A DNA stretch of 64,000 bases from Phytomonospora sp040655735. GTDB taxonomy: Bacteria > Actinomycetota > Actinomycetes > Mycobacteriales > Micromonosporaceae. Shown here piece by piece: positions 25,907 through 32,987 of the stretch. Location of the stretch: NCBI RefSeq assembly GCF_040655735.1, contig NZ_JBFAKK010000003.1:617867-681866 (forward strand), read 5' to 3'. Both the position numbers and the translations under genes were made by a program. Position 1 is the stretch's first letter; the number at the start of each line of letters is the position of its first letter. The notes under the pieces were generated by a model that was given only the letters and a program-made list of their open reading frames with translations, did not search any database and was not told the origin of the DNA.

Positions 25907-26487
25907 CCACCGGTGAGCCCGGGCGAAAACCGCCCGGGCCCCCGGTCCTCCACCTCCTCGTGTGCGGTTCCCCCCTCGCCCGCGACGCGCACAAGCTCGT
26001 CCGCTCCGCGCTCTCCGAGGGGTGGGACGTGTGGGCGGTCGCCAGTCCCGACGGCGCGAAGTTCCTCGACATACCCGCCGTCGAGTCGATCACCGGCCAC
26101 GCCGTGCGCACCCGCTACCGGCACCCCTCGGAGTCGGGCGACCTGCCCCTCGCCGACGTCGTCGCCGTGGTCCCGGCCAGCTGCAACACCGTCAACAAGT
26201 GGGCCGCGGGGATCTGCGACACCCTCGTCCTCGGCCTGCTCGCCGAGTCACTCGGCAGGGGCCTGCCCATCGTCGCGGCGCCCTACACGAACTGGGCGCA
26301 CGCGGCCCACCCCGCCTTCGCCGAGAGCGTCGCGAAGCTGCGCGAATGGGGCGTCTGCGTCCTCTACGGCGACGACTTCTACCGCTTCCACGAGCCCGGC
26401 CGCGGCTACCTGACGCAGCATCTGTTCCCCTGGCAGCGCGTGTGGGAGGAGGTCGCTTCGCGACGCGCGGTAACGTGCCCGCCGTGA
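25903..26487 (+). CDS. HFCD-type flavoprotein
   Basis: 194 aa, a single flavoprotein domain. It opens LHLLVCGSPLARDAHKLVRSALSEGWDVWAVASPDGAKFL, a Rossmann-like FMN-binding N-terminus, and carries VVPASCNTVNKWAAGICDTLVLGLL, equivalent to the P-A-x-x-N-T-x-x-K-x-A-x-G-I-x-D-x-L block of phosphopantothenoylcysteine-decarboxylase-like enzymes. YTNWAHAAHPAFAESVAKLREWGV follows. A CoaC-like decarboxylase cannot be assumed: the canonical catalytic signature is incomplete and no CoaB half is fused. The ATG overlaps the regulator's stop and its stop overlaps the Nif3 start, so it is translated with both. Confidence 0.8.
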   Translation: MTTGEPGRKPPGPPVLHLLVCGSPLARDAHKLVRSALSEGWDVWAVASPDGAKFLDIPAVESITGHAVRTRYRHPSESGDLPLADVVAVVPASCNTVNKWAAGICDTLVLGLLAESLGRGLPIVAAPYTNWAHAAHPAFAESVAKLREWGVCVLYGDDFYRFHEPGRGYLTQHLFPWQRVWEEVASRRAVTCPP

Positions 26488-27305
26488 CCGTTACCGTCGC
26501 CGAAATCGCCGCCGCGCTCGACGCGCGCTACCCGCCGGAGACGGCCGAGTCCTGGGACCGCGTCGGTCTCGTGCTGGGCCGCCCCGAACGCACCGTCCAG
26601 CGTGCCCTGCTGGTCGTCGACTGCGTCCCCGAGACGATCGCCGAGGCCATCGCCGCCGACGCGCAACTGATCATCGCCCACCACCCGCTCCTCCTGCGCG
26701 GAGTGTCGTCGGTCGCACCGACGAACCACAAGGGCCGCGCCGTGCACGACCTCATCGAGGCCGGCATCGCCCTGTACGTCGCCCACACCAACGCCGACAT
26801 CGCCGACCCGGGCGTGTCCGACGCCCTCGCCCAGCGCCTGGAGCTCACCGGCCTGCGCCCCCTCCACCCCAGCGCACCCGGAGCGAGCACCGGCGTCGGC
26901 CGCGTCGGCAACCTGCACGGTGTGATGACCCTCGCCGAGTTCACCGCTCACGCCGCCGACCGCCTCCCCGAGACGGTGTGGGGGGTGCGAGCCGCCGGAG
27001 ACCCGGACCGTACGGTGATTACCGTGGCGGTGTCGGGCGGTGCGGGAGACTCGTACCTGGCCGACGCCACCGCGGCCGGCGCCGACGTGTACCTCACCAG
27101 CGACCTGCGCCACCACCCGGCGAGCGAACACCTCGCCGACCATGGACCGGCGCTCGTCGACGCGGCACACTGGGCTACTGAACGACCCTGGCTCGACCTC
27201 GTCGCCGACGCGCTGCGCACCGACCTCGGCCTCGACACGATCGTGTCGGACGTGGTCACCGACCCGTGGACCCTCCACGCGTCCAGGTCGGGGCTGCCGC
27301 GGTGA
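26484..27305 (+). CDS. Nif3-like dinuclear metal protein
   Basis: 273 aa. DUF34/NIF3 signatures are present: TAESWDRVGLVLGRPERTV near the start, LIIAHHPLLLRG (metal-ligand His pair), ALYVAHTNADIAD, and a C-terminal VSGGAGDSYLADATAAGADVYLTSDLRHH. The family binds two divalent metals; some members have been described as GTP-cyclohydrolase I type 2-like, but no reaction is settled. GTG 26484 gives a GTGA overlap with the flavoprotein gene; GTG 26475 is an alternative. It is followed by the zinc-ribbon and RNase HI genes, the same order as Rv2230c-Rv2229c-Rv2228c. Confidence 0.88.
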   Translation: MTVTVAEIAAALDARYPPETAESWDRVGLVLGRPERTVQRALLVVDCVPETIAEAIAADAQLIIAHHPLLLRGVSSVAPTNHKGRAVHDLIEAGIALYVAHTNADIADPGVSDALAQRLELTGLRPLHPSAPGASTGVGRVGNLHGVMTLAEFTAHAADRLPETVWGVRAAGDPDRTVITVAVSGGAGDSYLADATAAGADVYLTSDLRHHPASEHLADHGPALVDAAHWATERPWLDLVADALRTDLGLDTIVSDVVTDPWTLHASRSGLPR

Positions 27306-27405
27306 CACCCGCCGAGACCCGCACGACGACCACGGCCGCGCCGGCGACGGCAAAGCCCGCCCACAGCGAACGACACGCCACCCGCGACCGAGGAGCTAAG
27401 GACAA

Positions 27406-28143
27406 TTGAAGGCCGACCCGAAGGAACAGCGACGGCTGCTTGACCTGCAGCTCACCGACACCACCCTCAACCAGCTCGACCACCGCCGCCGCAACCTTCC
27501 CGAGCACGCCGAGATCGCCCGTCTCGACGCCGAGGCGCGCACCGCCGTCGACGAGCACGCACAGGCCGAGGCCGCCGTCGGCGACATCGACCGCGACATC
27601 GCCCGGCAGGAACGCGAGATCGACCAGGTCCGCCAGCGCGCCGCCCGCGACCAGTCCCGCCTCGACGCCGGCACCGGAACGGCCAAGGACCTCGCCAACC
27701 TCCAGCACGAACTCGGCAGCCTCGCCCGCCGCCAGTCCGAACTCGAGGACGTCGAACTCGAACTCATGGAGCGCCGGGAGACCGCGCAGGCCGCCGTCGA
27801 CGCCCTCACCGCCCGCCTCGAAGAGGTCAACTCCGTCCGCGCCGCCGCGACCGAGCGCCGCGACAAGGCTCTTGAGGAGATCGGCAACGAGGAGGCCCTG
27901 GCCAAGGGCGCCCGCGAGAAGCAGGTCGGCGAGCTCTCCGACGCCCTGCTCGCCCTCTACGACAAGATCCGCCGCCAGTCGCCGATCGCCGCCGCGCCCA
28001 TTCGCGGACGCCGCTGCGGCGCGTGCCGCATCGAGCTGTCCGCCGGCGAGGTCGACCGGGTCCAGAAAGCTCCCCGCGACGAGGTCCTGCGCTGCGAGGA
28101 GTGCCGGTCGATCATGGTGCGCACCGAGGAGTCCGGTCTGTGA
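27406..28143 (+). CDS. Coiled-coil protein with C-terminal C4 zinc ribbon
   Basis: 245 aa. Almost the entire protein is a long antiparallel coiled coil (residues about 10-190, heptads such as LARRQSELEDVELELMERRE). It ends with a zinc ribbon, CGACRIELSAGEV and CEECRSIMV (four Cys). This is the Rv2229c-like C4-zinc-ribbon family conserved next to Nif3 and RNase H genes in actinobacteria; biochemical function is unknown. A TTG start at 27406 is supported by AGGAGCTAAGG just upstream. Its stop overlaps the RNase HI start (GTGA). Confidence 0.88.
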   Translation: MKADPKEQRRLLDLQLTDTTLNQLDHRRRNLPEHAEIARLDAEARTAVDEHAQAEAAVGDIDRDIARQEREIDQVRQRAARDQSRLDAGTGTAKDLANLQHELGSLARRQSELEDVELELMERRETAQAAVDALTARLEEVNSVRAAATERRDKALEEIGNEEALAKGAREKQVGELSDALLALYDKIRRQSPIAAAPIRGRRCGACRIELSAGEVDRVQKAPRDEVLRCEECRSIMVRTEESGL

Positions 28144-28544
28144 AGGTGATCGTCGAAGCCGACGGCGGATCCCGCGGCAACCCCGGCCCGGCCGGGTACG
28201 GGGCCGTCGTCCTCGACGCCGACGGTGAGGTCCTCATCGACCGGCAGGGCGCGCTCGGGGTGACCACGAACAACGTCGCCGAGTACGAGGGCCTGATCGC
28301 CGGCCTGCGGGCCGCCGCCGAGATCGGCGCGACCGAGGTCGACGTGCGGATGGACTCCAAGCTCGTCGTGGAGCAGATGAGCGGCAACTGGAAGATCAAG
28401 CACCCCAACCTCAAGCCCCTGGCCGTCAAGGCCGGCGAACTCGCCGAGGGCTTCGAGGCGATCACCTACCAGTGGATCCCCCGCGCGGCCAACACCCGCG
28501 CCGACGCCCTGGCCAACGAGGCCATGGACGCCGCGCGCCGATGA
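28140..28544 (+). CDS. rnhA: Ribonuclease HI, single domain
   Basis: 134 aa. All four catalytic carboxylates are in place: Asp in EADGGSRGNPGPAGYG, Glu in TNNVAEYEGLI, Asp in VRMDSKLVVEQM, and Asp in ANTRADALANEAMD. It removes the RNA strand of RNA-DNA hybrids. In M. tuberculosis the orthologous gene (Rv2228c) is fused to a CobC-like phosphatase domain; here the gene stops after the RNase H domain and the next ORF is a regulator. GTG 28140 overlaps the zinc-ribbon stop as GTGA, and its stop overlaps the next ATG as ATGA. Confidence 0.94.
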   Translation: MKVIVEADGGSRGNPGPAGYGAVVLDADGEVLIDRQGALGVTTNNVAEYEGLIAGLRAAAEIGATEVDVRMDSKLVVEQMSGNWKIKHPNLKPLAVKAGELAEGFEAITYQWIPRAANTRADALANEAMDAARR

Positions 28545-29620
28545 GCGGGGACGCGCCCAGTCTCGGCGGAGTCGGCTTGTCCGGCGCCGCCGAGCGGCTC
28601 TACCGGGCGCTCCTCGCCGACCCCCTCGCGACACCCGCCGCGCTCGCGGCGGCCGCGGCGGTCGAGTCGGCCGACTACCCGGCCCTGCTCGCCGAGCTGA
28701 GCGGGCGGGGCCTGACCGCCCGCACCGACGGCCGGCTCGTCGCCGTGGATCCGCGCATCGGGCTCGGCGCGCTGGTCCGCGAACGCCAGTCGAACCTCGA
28801 CCTGGCGACACAGGCCATCACCGGCCTCGTCGCGGCCTTCACCGAAGGGCAGCTGCGCGCCGACCCCTCGCGCCTGGCCGAAGTCGTCGACGGACCCGAG
28901 CGCGTCGCGGCGGCCATGGCCTCCATCGTCGCCGAGGCCGCGACCGAGGTCGCGGTCTTCGACGCACCGCCCTATGTGGACAAGAAGACCTCGAAGCGCG
29001 CCGAGACCTCCCTGCTCGACCGGGGCGTGCGCAGCCGCGCCATCTACGCCGTCGCCGCGCTGGAGGTCCCCGGCTACTACGACGCCGTGCAGGCCATGAT
29101 CGCCGCCGGGGAGATGGCGCGGGTCGTGCCGACGGTGCCGCTCAAACTCGTCGTCGTCGACGGACGGCGCGCCCTCCTGCCGCTGGCCATTCACGACGGA
29201 GTCGTCCGCAGCGCCATCCTCGTCCACCCCTCGGCGCTGGCCGAGGCGCTCGCGGCGCTGTTCGAGTCGGTGTGGGACACCGGCCTGCCGATCCCCGGTG
29301 AGCTGGAGGAGGTCGCCGAGCCTCTCGACGCCGAGGAGCGCGAACTGCTGCGGCTGCTCAACGCGGGGGTCAAGGACGAGGCGATCGCGCGCCGCCTTGG
29401 CGTGAGCCCGCGGACGCTGAGCCGCCGGGTCACGCGCCTGCTGGAGCGGCTGGGCTCGGCGACGAGGTTCCAGGCCGGGCTGCAGGCCGCGCGCAGGGGC
29501 TGGTTGTTAGGGGTGGGCCCGTGCGAGCACGGGCCCACCGCCGTCACTTCGCGCCGCTGCCGACCTTCTCGAAGGCCGCGCCCGACTCGACGTCGAGGTA
29601 GGTCGTCGCCTTGTTCTTGA
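28541..29620 (+). CDS. HTH regulator with TrmB-like N-terminus and LuxR-type C-terminal HTH
   Basis: 359 aa as read. An N-terminal winged-helix-like segment (AERLYRALLADPLATPAALA), a middle part with a PLD-like sensor character (VDKKTSKRAETSLLDRGVRSR, LKLVVVDGRRALLPLAIHDG) and a C-terminal LuxR-type HTH (AGVKDEAIARRLGVSPRTLSRRVTRLLERL, then ATRFQAGLQAARRG). This composition is frequent in Streptomyces-like genomes. The family normally ends just after QAARRGWL; here about 40 extra Arg-rich residues are read through a terminator hairpin and into the convergent transporter gene, so the true end may be earlier or a late frameshift is present. It is coupled to rnhA by ATGA. Confidence 0.78.
   Translation: MSGDAPSLGGVGLSGAAERLYRALLADPLATPAALAAAAAVESADYPALLAELSGRGLTARTDGRLVAVDPRIGLGALVRERQSNLDLATQAITGLVAAFTEGQLRADPSRLAEVVDGPERVAAAMASIVAEAATEVAVFDAPPYVDKKTSKRAETSLLDRGVRSRAIYAVAALEVPGYYDAVQAMIAAGEMARVVPTVPLKLVVVDGRRALLPLAIHDGVVRSAILVHPSALAEALAALFESVWDTGLPIPGELEEVAEPLDAEERELLRLLNAGVKDEAIARRLGVSPRTLSRRVTRLLERLGSATRFQAGLQAARRGWLLGVGPCEHGPTAVTSRRCRPSRRPRPTRRRGRSSPCS
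29512..29539. terminator. Bidirectional terminator hairpin inside the HTH gene's read-through tail
   Basis: A perfect 12-bp stem GGTGGGCCCGTG / CACGGGCCCACC with a CGAG tetraloop, 4 bp from the stop of the convergent MHS transporter gene. Its placement supports an earlier true end for the HTH regulator. Confidence 0.8.
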
Positions 29621-30923
29621 GCCAGAACACGTAGACCACCAGCGAGATCGCGATCGCGACGGTCACGTAGACGATGAACAACGGGACGTGCCCCTCGGCC
29701 TTGGCCGCCTGGTAGATCAGCGGTGCGGTACCGCCGAAGGCGGAGTTGGCCAGCGCGTACCCGAGGCCGACGCCGAGCGCGCGGATGGAGGCCGGGAACT
29801 GCTCGGCCTTGACCAGCGCGTTGATCGAGGTGTAGCCGGTCAGGATGATGTATCCGATGGCCAGCAGGCCGAAGGTCGCCAGCGGGTTCGTCGTCTTCGG
29901 CAGGTAGGTGATCAGGAAGTACGTGTAGATCACGCCGCCGACGCCGAAGAAGACCAGCAGTGGTTTGCGGCCGACCTTGTCGCTGATCCACCCGCCGACC
30001 GGCTGGAGGCACATGAGGAAGATCAGGCCGATCAGGTTGATCCAGGTCGCCGAGACCGCGCCGTCGGCGTAGGTGCTCTTCACGATGGCCGGGGCGTTGA
30101 CGCTGTAGGTGTAGAACGCGACCGTCCCGCCGAGGGTGATGAGGAAGACCAGCAGCAGTGGACGCCAGTACGAGACGAACAGCTCCCGCATCGAGCCGGA
30201 GTCGCGGTCGGCTCCCGACTTGGTGGCCGCCAGGTGCTCGGCGGACAGCGACTCGTCCATGGACTTGCGCAGCCACATCACGACCAGCGCCGCCAGGCCG
30301 CCGATGGCGAAGGGGATCCGCCAGGCCCAGGACTTGATCTCGTCGGCGTCGAGGAACACGAACATGATCAGCAGGGTCAGCTGGGCGAGGACGTGCCCGC
30401 CGACCAGCGTGACGTACTGGAAGGACGAGAAGAATCCGCGCCGGTCGCGCGTGGCGGCCTCGGACATGTAGGTCGCCGAGGTGCCGTACTCGCCGCCGGT
30501 GGCGAAGCCCTGCACCAGCCTGGCCAGGATCAGCACCACCGCCGCGAACACGCCGATCGTCCCCCTGGTCGGCATGATCGCGATCAGGAAGGAGCAGCCG
30601 GCCATCAGCGACACGCTGAACAGCAGCGCGGAGCGCCTGCCGTGCCGGTCGGCCCAGCGCCCGAAGAACCACGAGCCGACCGGGCGCATCAGGAAGGTCA
30701 CCGCGAAGATCGCGTAGACGTAGATCGTGGAGTTCTCGTCGTCCTCGGCGAAGAACTGGTGCTCGAAGTAGGTGACGAAAACGGTGTAGACGTAGACGTC
30801 GTACCACTCGACGAGGTTGCCCGCCGAGCCCCGCAAGGTGTTGAGGATCGCGCGCCGGGTGTCGGTGGCCGCCGACAGCGGTGACGACGAGGGCTGCGGG
30901 GACTTGCTCACGGCGTCTGCCAT
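29544..30923 (-). CDS. MHS-family (MFS) organic-acid/proton symporter
   Basis: 459 aa, 12 predicted TM helices with a central loop near residue 235. It opens NTLRGSAGNLVEWYDVYVYT, and after TM2 has the GRWADRHGRRSALLFSVSLM motif A of MFS. GGEYGTSATYMSEAA and the second-half WISDKVGRKPLLVFFGVGG are typical of the metabolite:H+ symporter group (alpha-ketoglutarate permease KgtP, citrate, shikimate carriers). The exact substrate cannot be fixed, though a dicarboxylate or alpha-ketoacid is most likely. It is convergent with the HTH regulator gene and separated from the GH5 gene by a terminator. Confidence 0.88.
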   Translation of the reverse strand: MADAVSKSPQPSSSPLSAATDTRRAILNTLRGSAGNLVEWYDVYVYTVFVTYFEHQFFAEDDENSTIYVYAIFAVTFLMRPVGSWFFGRWADRHGRRSALLFSVSLMAGCSFLIAIMPTRGTIGVFAAVVLILARLVQGFATGGEYGTSATYMSEAATRDRRGFFSSFQYVTLVGGHVLAQLTLLIMFVFLDADEIKSWAWRIPFAIGGLAALVVMWLRKSMDESLSAEHLAATKSGADRDSGSMRELFVSYWRPLLLVFLITLGGTVAFYTYSVNAPAIVKSTYADGAVSATWINLIGLIFLMCLQPVGGWISDKVGRKPLLVFFGVGGVIYTYFLITYLPKTTNPLATFGLLAIGYIILTGYTSINALVKAEQFPASIRALGVGLGYALANSAFGGTAPLIYQAAKAEGHVPLFIVYVTVAIAISLVVYVFWLKNKATTYLDVESGAAFEKVGSGAK

Positions 30924-31021
30924 CGGTGTACCTCCGGTATGAGATCGCCCAGTATGTTACGCATCCTCGCCTCCATGGCAAGGCTTGATCAACGGGCGAC
31001 CGGAACCCGGCGGGTCGGAAA

Positions 31022-31047
31022 GCGGCGCCCGACCCGGCGGGCGCCGC
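31022..31047 (-). terminator. Terminator of the GH5 gene
   Basis: A perfect 10-bp stem GCGGCGCCCG / CGGGCGCCGC with a 6-nt loop, 18 bp beyond the stop of the minus-strand glycosidase gene. Confidence 0.75.
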
Positions 31048-31064
31048 TTCTTCGACCTGGGGTG

Positions 31065-32696
31065 TTAAGGCGCCGAGCAGGTGAACCCGGACGGGGTCTG
31101 GGTATTACCGTTCGGTCTGGTCGCCTGGAACCCGAAGGCCGTGCCCGCACCCGGGGCCAGGCCGCCGTTGTAGCCCATGTTCGTGGCGGTGATCGTTCCC
31201 GAGGTACCCGACAGGGTCGCGTTCCATGCGCCCGAGATCGTGTGCCCGGCGGGCAGCGTGAACGTGACCCGCCATCCGCTGACCGCGGCCGTCCCGGTGT
31301 TGGTCACCGCGACCGGCTGCACCACGTATCCGTTTCCCCACTGGTTCTGCACCGTCGCGACCGCCGAGCAGCCGCCCGGGGTGCCCGTGCCCGACGTCGT
31401 GCCGGTCACGGTGCCCGAAGGCGCCGACGTGCCCGAGGCGTTCGACGCGGTGACCCGGAAGCAGTAGGCCGTGTTCGCGGCCAGACCGCCACTGGTGAAC
31501 ACCGAAGCCGTGCTCGTGCCGACCTGGGTGAAGGTGCTCCCGGTCGCACAGGCGCCCGGCGCCCGCTGCACCTGGTACTGCGTCGCCGAGGCGGAACCCG
31601 TCCACGACAACGACACCGAGGCCGAGGTCGTACCCGTGACGGTCACCGCCGTCGGAGCCGACGGCGCCGTGCCCGTCGCACCGCACCCGGTGAAGACCGT
31701 CGCGCACTTGGACGTCGCCTGCACACCGTTGGCGCCGGTGAACACGCGCTGGCCCCACGTCGTCAACTGGGCCGGGTCGAACGCGACCGTCTGGTCGAGG
31801 TACGGCTCGCTGTTACCGCTGTAGGACCACGCCATCCAGCCGATCCCGCGGGCCTGGGCCTCGGCCATGATCGTGTCCTCGTCGACGTTCTGGCCCTGGT
31901 GCTCGTGCCCGAACTCGCCGACGATCAGCGGCAGGCCCATCTGCGCGAAGGCGTCGAAGTACCCGGTGATCGACGCCGGCGTTCCGTAGACCTGGTACAT
32001 GTGGACCGAGAAGAGCGTGTTGCGCAGCGAGTCGGCCGCCCAGACGGCCGGCGCGTTGTCGCGCATGATGTTCGCCCAGTCCTGGCCCCAGCTCGGCGCG
32101 TCGACGACGAGCGTGTGGGTGAACCCGAGCGTGCGCATGCGCTGCACCGCGCCCGTTGTCGCGGCCGTCCACTGGCCGGGGTTGGTGTTGCCGATCGGCT
32201 CGTTGCCGATGTTGATCAGTACGTAGGCCTCCTGACCGATCAGGACGTCGCGGATGCTGTTCCAGTACGTGACGGCCTGGTCGAGGGTGGCGGCCGCGGC
32301 GTCCTCGCCGTAGCCGGTGGTGTCGTGCACCTCCAGCACGCAGACCAGCTTGTTCGCCTTGCAGGTGCTGATCACGTTCGCCACGTCGGAGGCGGGACTG
32401 GGTCCCCAGCGCTGACCGCTGCCCAGCACCACGCGAACGGTGTTGGCGCCCAGGCCGGCGATCTCGGCATAGGAGTCGGCCTCGCCCTGGTACCAGACGT
32501 GCGGGTGGCTGGTGCCGCGCATGACGAAGGCGTTGCCGTTGGCGTCGAGCAGGTTGCGGCCGCTGATGTGGAAGCCGGTCGCCATGGGTGCGGCCGCGGC
32601 CGAGGGCTCCGCCTGGGACGGCGTCGTGGGAGTGAGGACGAGCAGCGAAACGACGAGCGAGAGCAAGGCGCCCAGGGTCGTTAATCGGTGCGTCAT
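31065..32696 (-). CDS. Secreted GH5 glycoside hydrolase with FN3 and CBM2 modules
   Basis: 543 aa. A Sec signal (LTTLGALLSLVVSLLVL, ending near PSQAE) precedes a GH5 catalytic domain, residues about 38-330. The acid/base Glu is in LINIGNEPIG and the nucleophile Glu in LIVGEFGHEH; FHISGRNLLDANGNAFVMRG and GANTVRVVLGSG are the mannanase-type opening. FN3 follows at about 355-445 (PSAPTAVTVTGTTSASVSLSW), then CBM2 at about 455-543 (VQNQWGNGYVVQPVAVTNTG...GWRVTFTLPAGHTI). Likely a beta-mannanase (GH5 subfamily with the GNEPIG pattern); endoglucanase is the alternative. The ATG at 32696 follows GGTGG. A LacI-type palindrome lies upstream at 32816-32833. Confidence 0.92.
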   Translation of the reverse strand: MTHRLTTLGALLSLVVSLLVLTPTTPSQAEPSAAAAPMATGFHISGRNLLDANGNAFVMRGTSHPHVWYQGEADSYAEIAGLGANTVRVVLGSGQRWGPSPASDVANVISTCKANKLVCVLEVHDTTGYGEDAAAATLDQAVTYWNSIRDVLIGQEAYVLINIGNEPIGNTNPGQWTAATTGAVQRMRTLGFTHTLVVDAPSWGQDWANIMRDNAPAVWAADSLRNTLFSVHMYQVYGTPASITGYFDAFAQMGLPLIVGEFGHEHQGQNVDEDTIMAEAQARGIGWMAWSYSGNSEPYLDQTVAFDPAQLTTWGQRVFTGANGVQATSKCATVFTGCGATGTAPSAPTAVTVTGTTSASVSLSWTGSASATQYQVQRAPGACATGSTFTQVGTSTASVFTSGGLAANTAYCFRVTASNASGTSAPSGTVTGTTSGTGTPGGCSAVATVQNQWGNGYVVQPVAVTNTGTAAVSGWRVTFTLPAGHTISGAWNATLSGTSGTITATNMGYNGGLAPGAGTAFGFQATRPNGNTQTPSGFTCSAP

Positions 32697-32815
32697 TGTT
32701 GATCCACCTTGGATGTCGGGTGGGGGTGGTTGGGGCACCCCTGCGGATGGGGTACGGGTCGGGTGAGGAGCCGGCTCCCGGTGACTCCTCGCTCGGTCCC
32801 GCGAGAACAGGGTGG

Positions 32816-32833
32816 CACTTAATCGGTTAAGTG
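32816..32833. promoter_or_regulatory. LacI-type operator-like palindrome upstream of GH5
   Basis: CACTTAA-TCGG-TTAAGTG: 7-bp arms around a central CpG, the symmetry typical of LacI-family operators. It is about 120 bp upstream of the GH5 start and 155 bp upstream of the LamG start, in their shared divergent region. Repression by a sugar-responsive LacI regulator is inferred; none is encoded in the window. Confidence 0.6.
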
Positions 32834-32987
32834 GCAAGGGTTCGCCGACACCGCCTTGACCGGCCGCTCAAGGTTGGCTCAAGGTTCGCGCCCTGCCGGC
32901 TACTTACCGTGGGCACGCCGCGGTGTCTGCCGCGGTGAGAGCCCGGCATGCGCTTGCCACGCGTGCCCGCCCACGAGTGAGGCCCAC

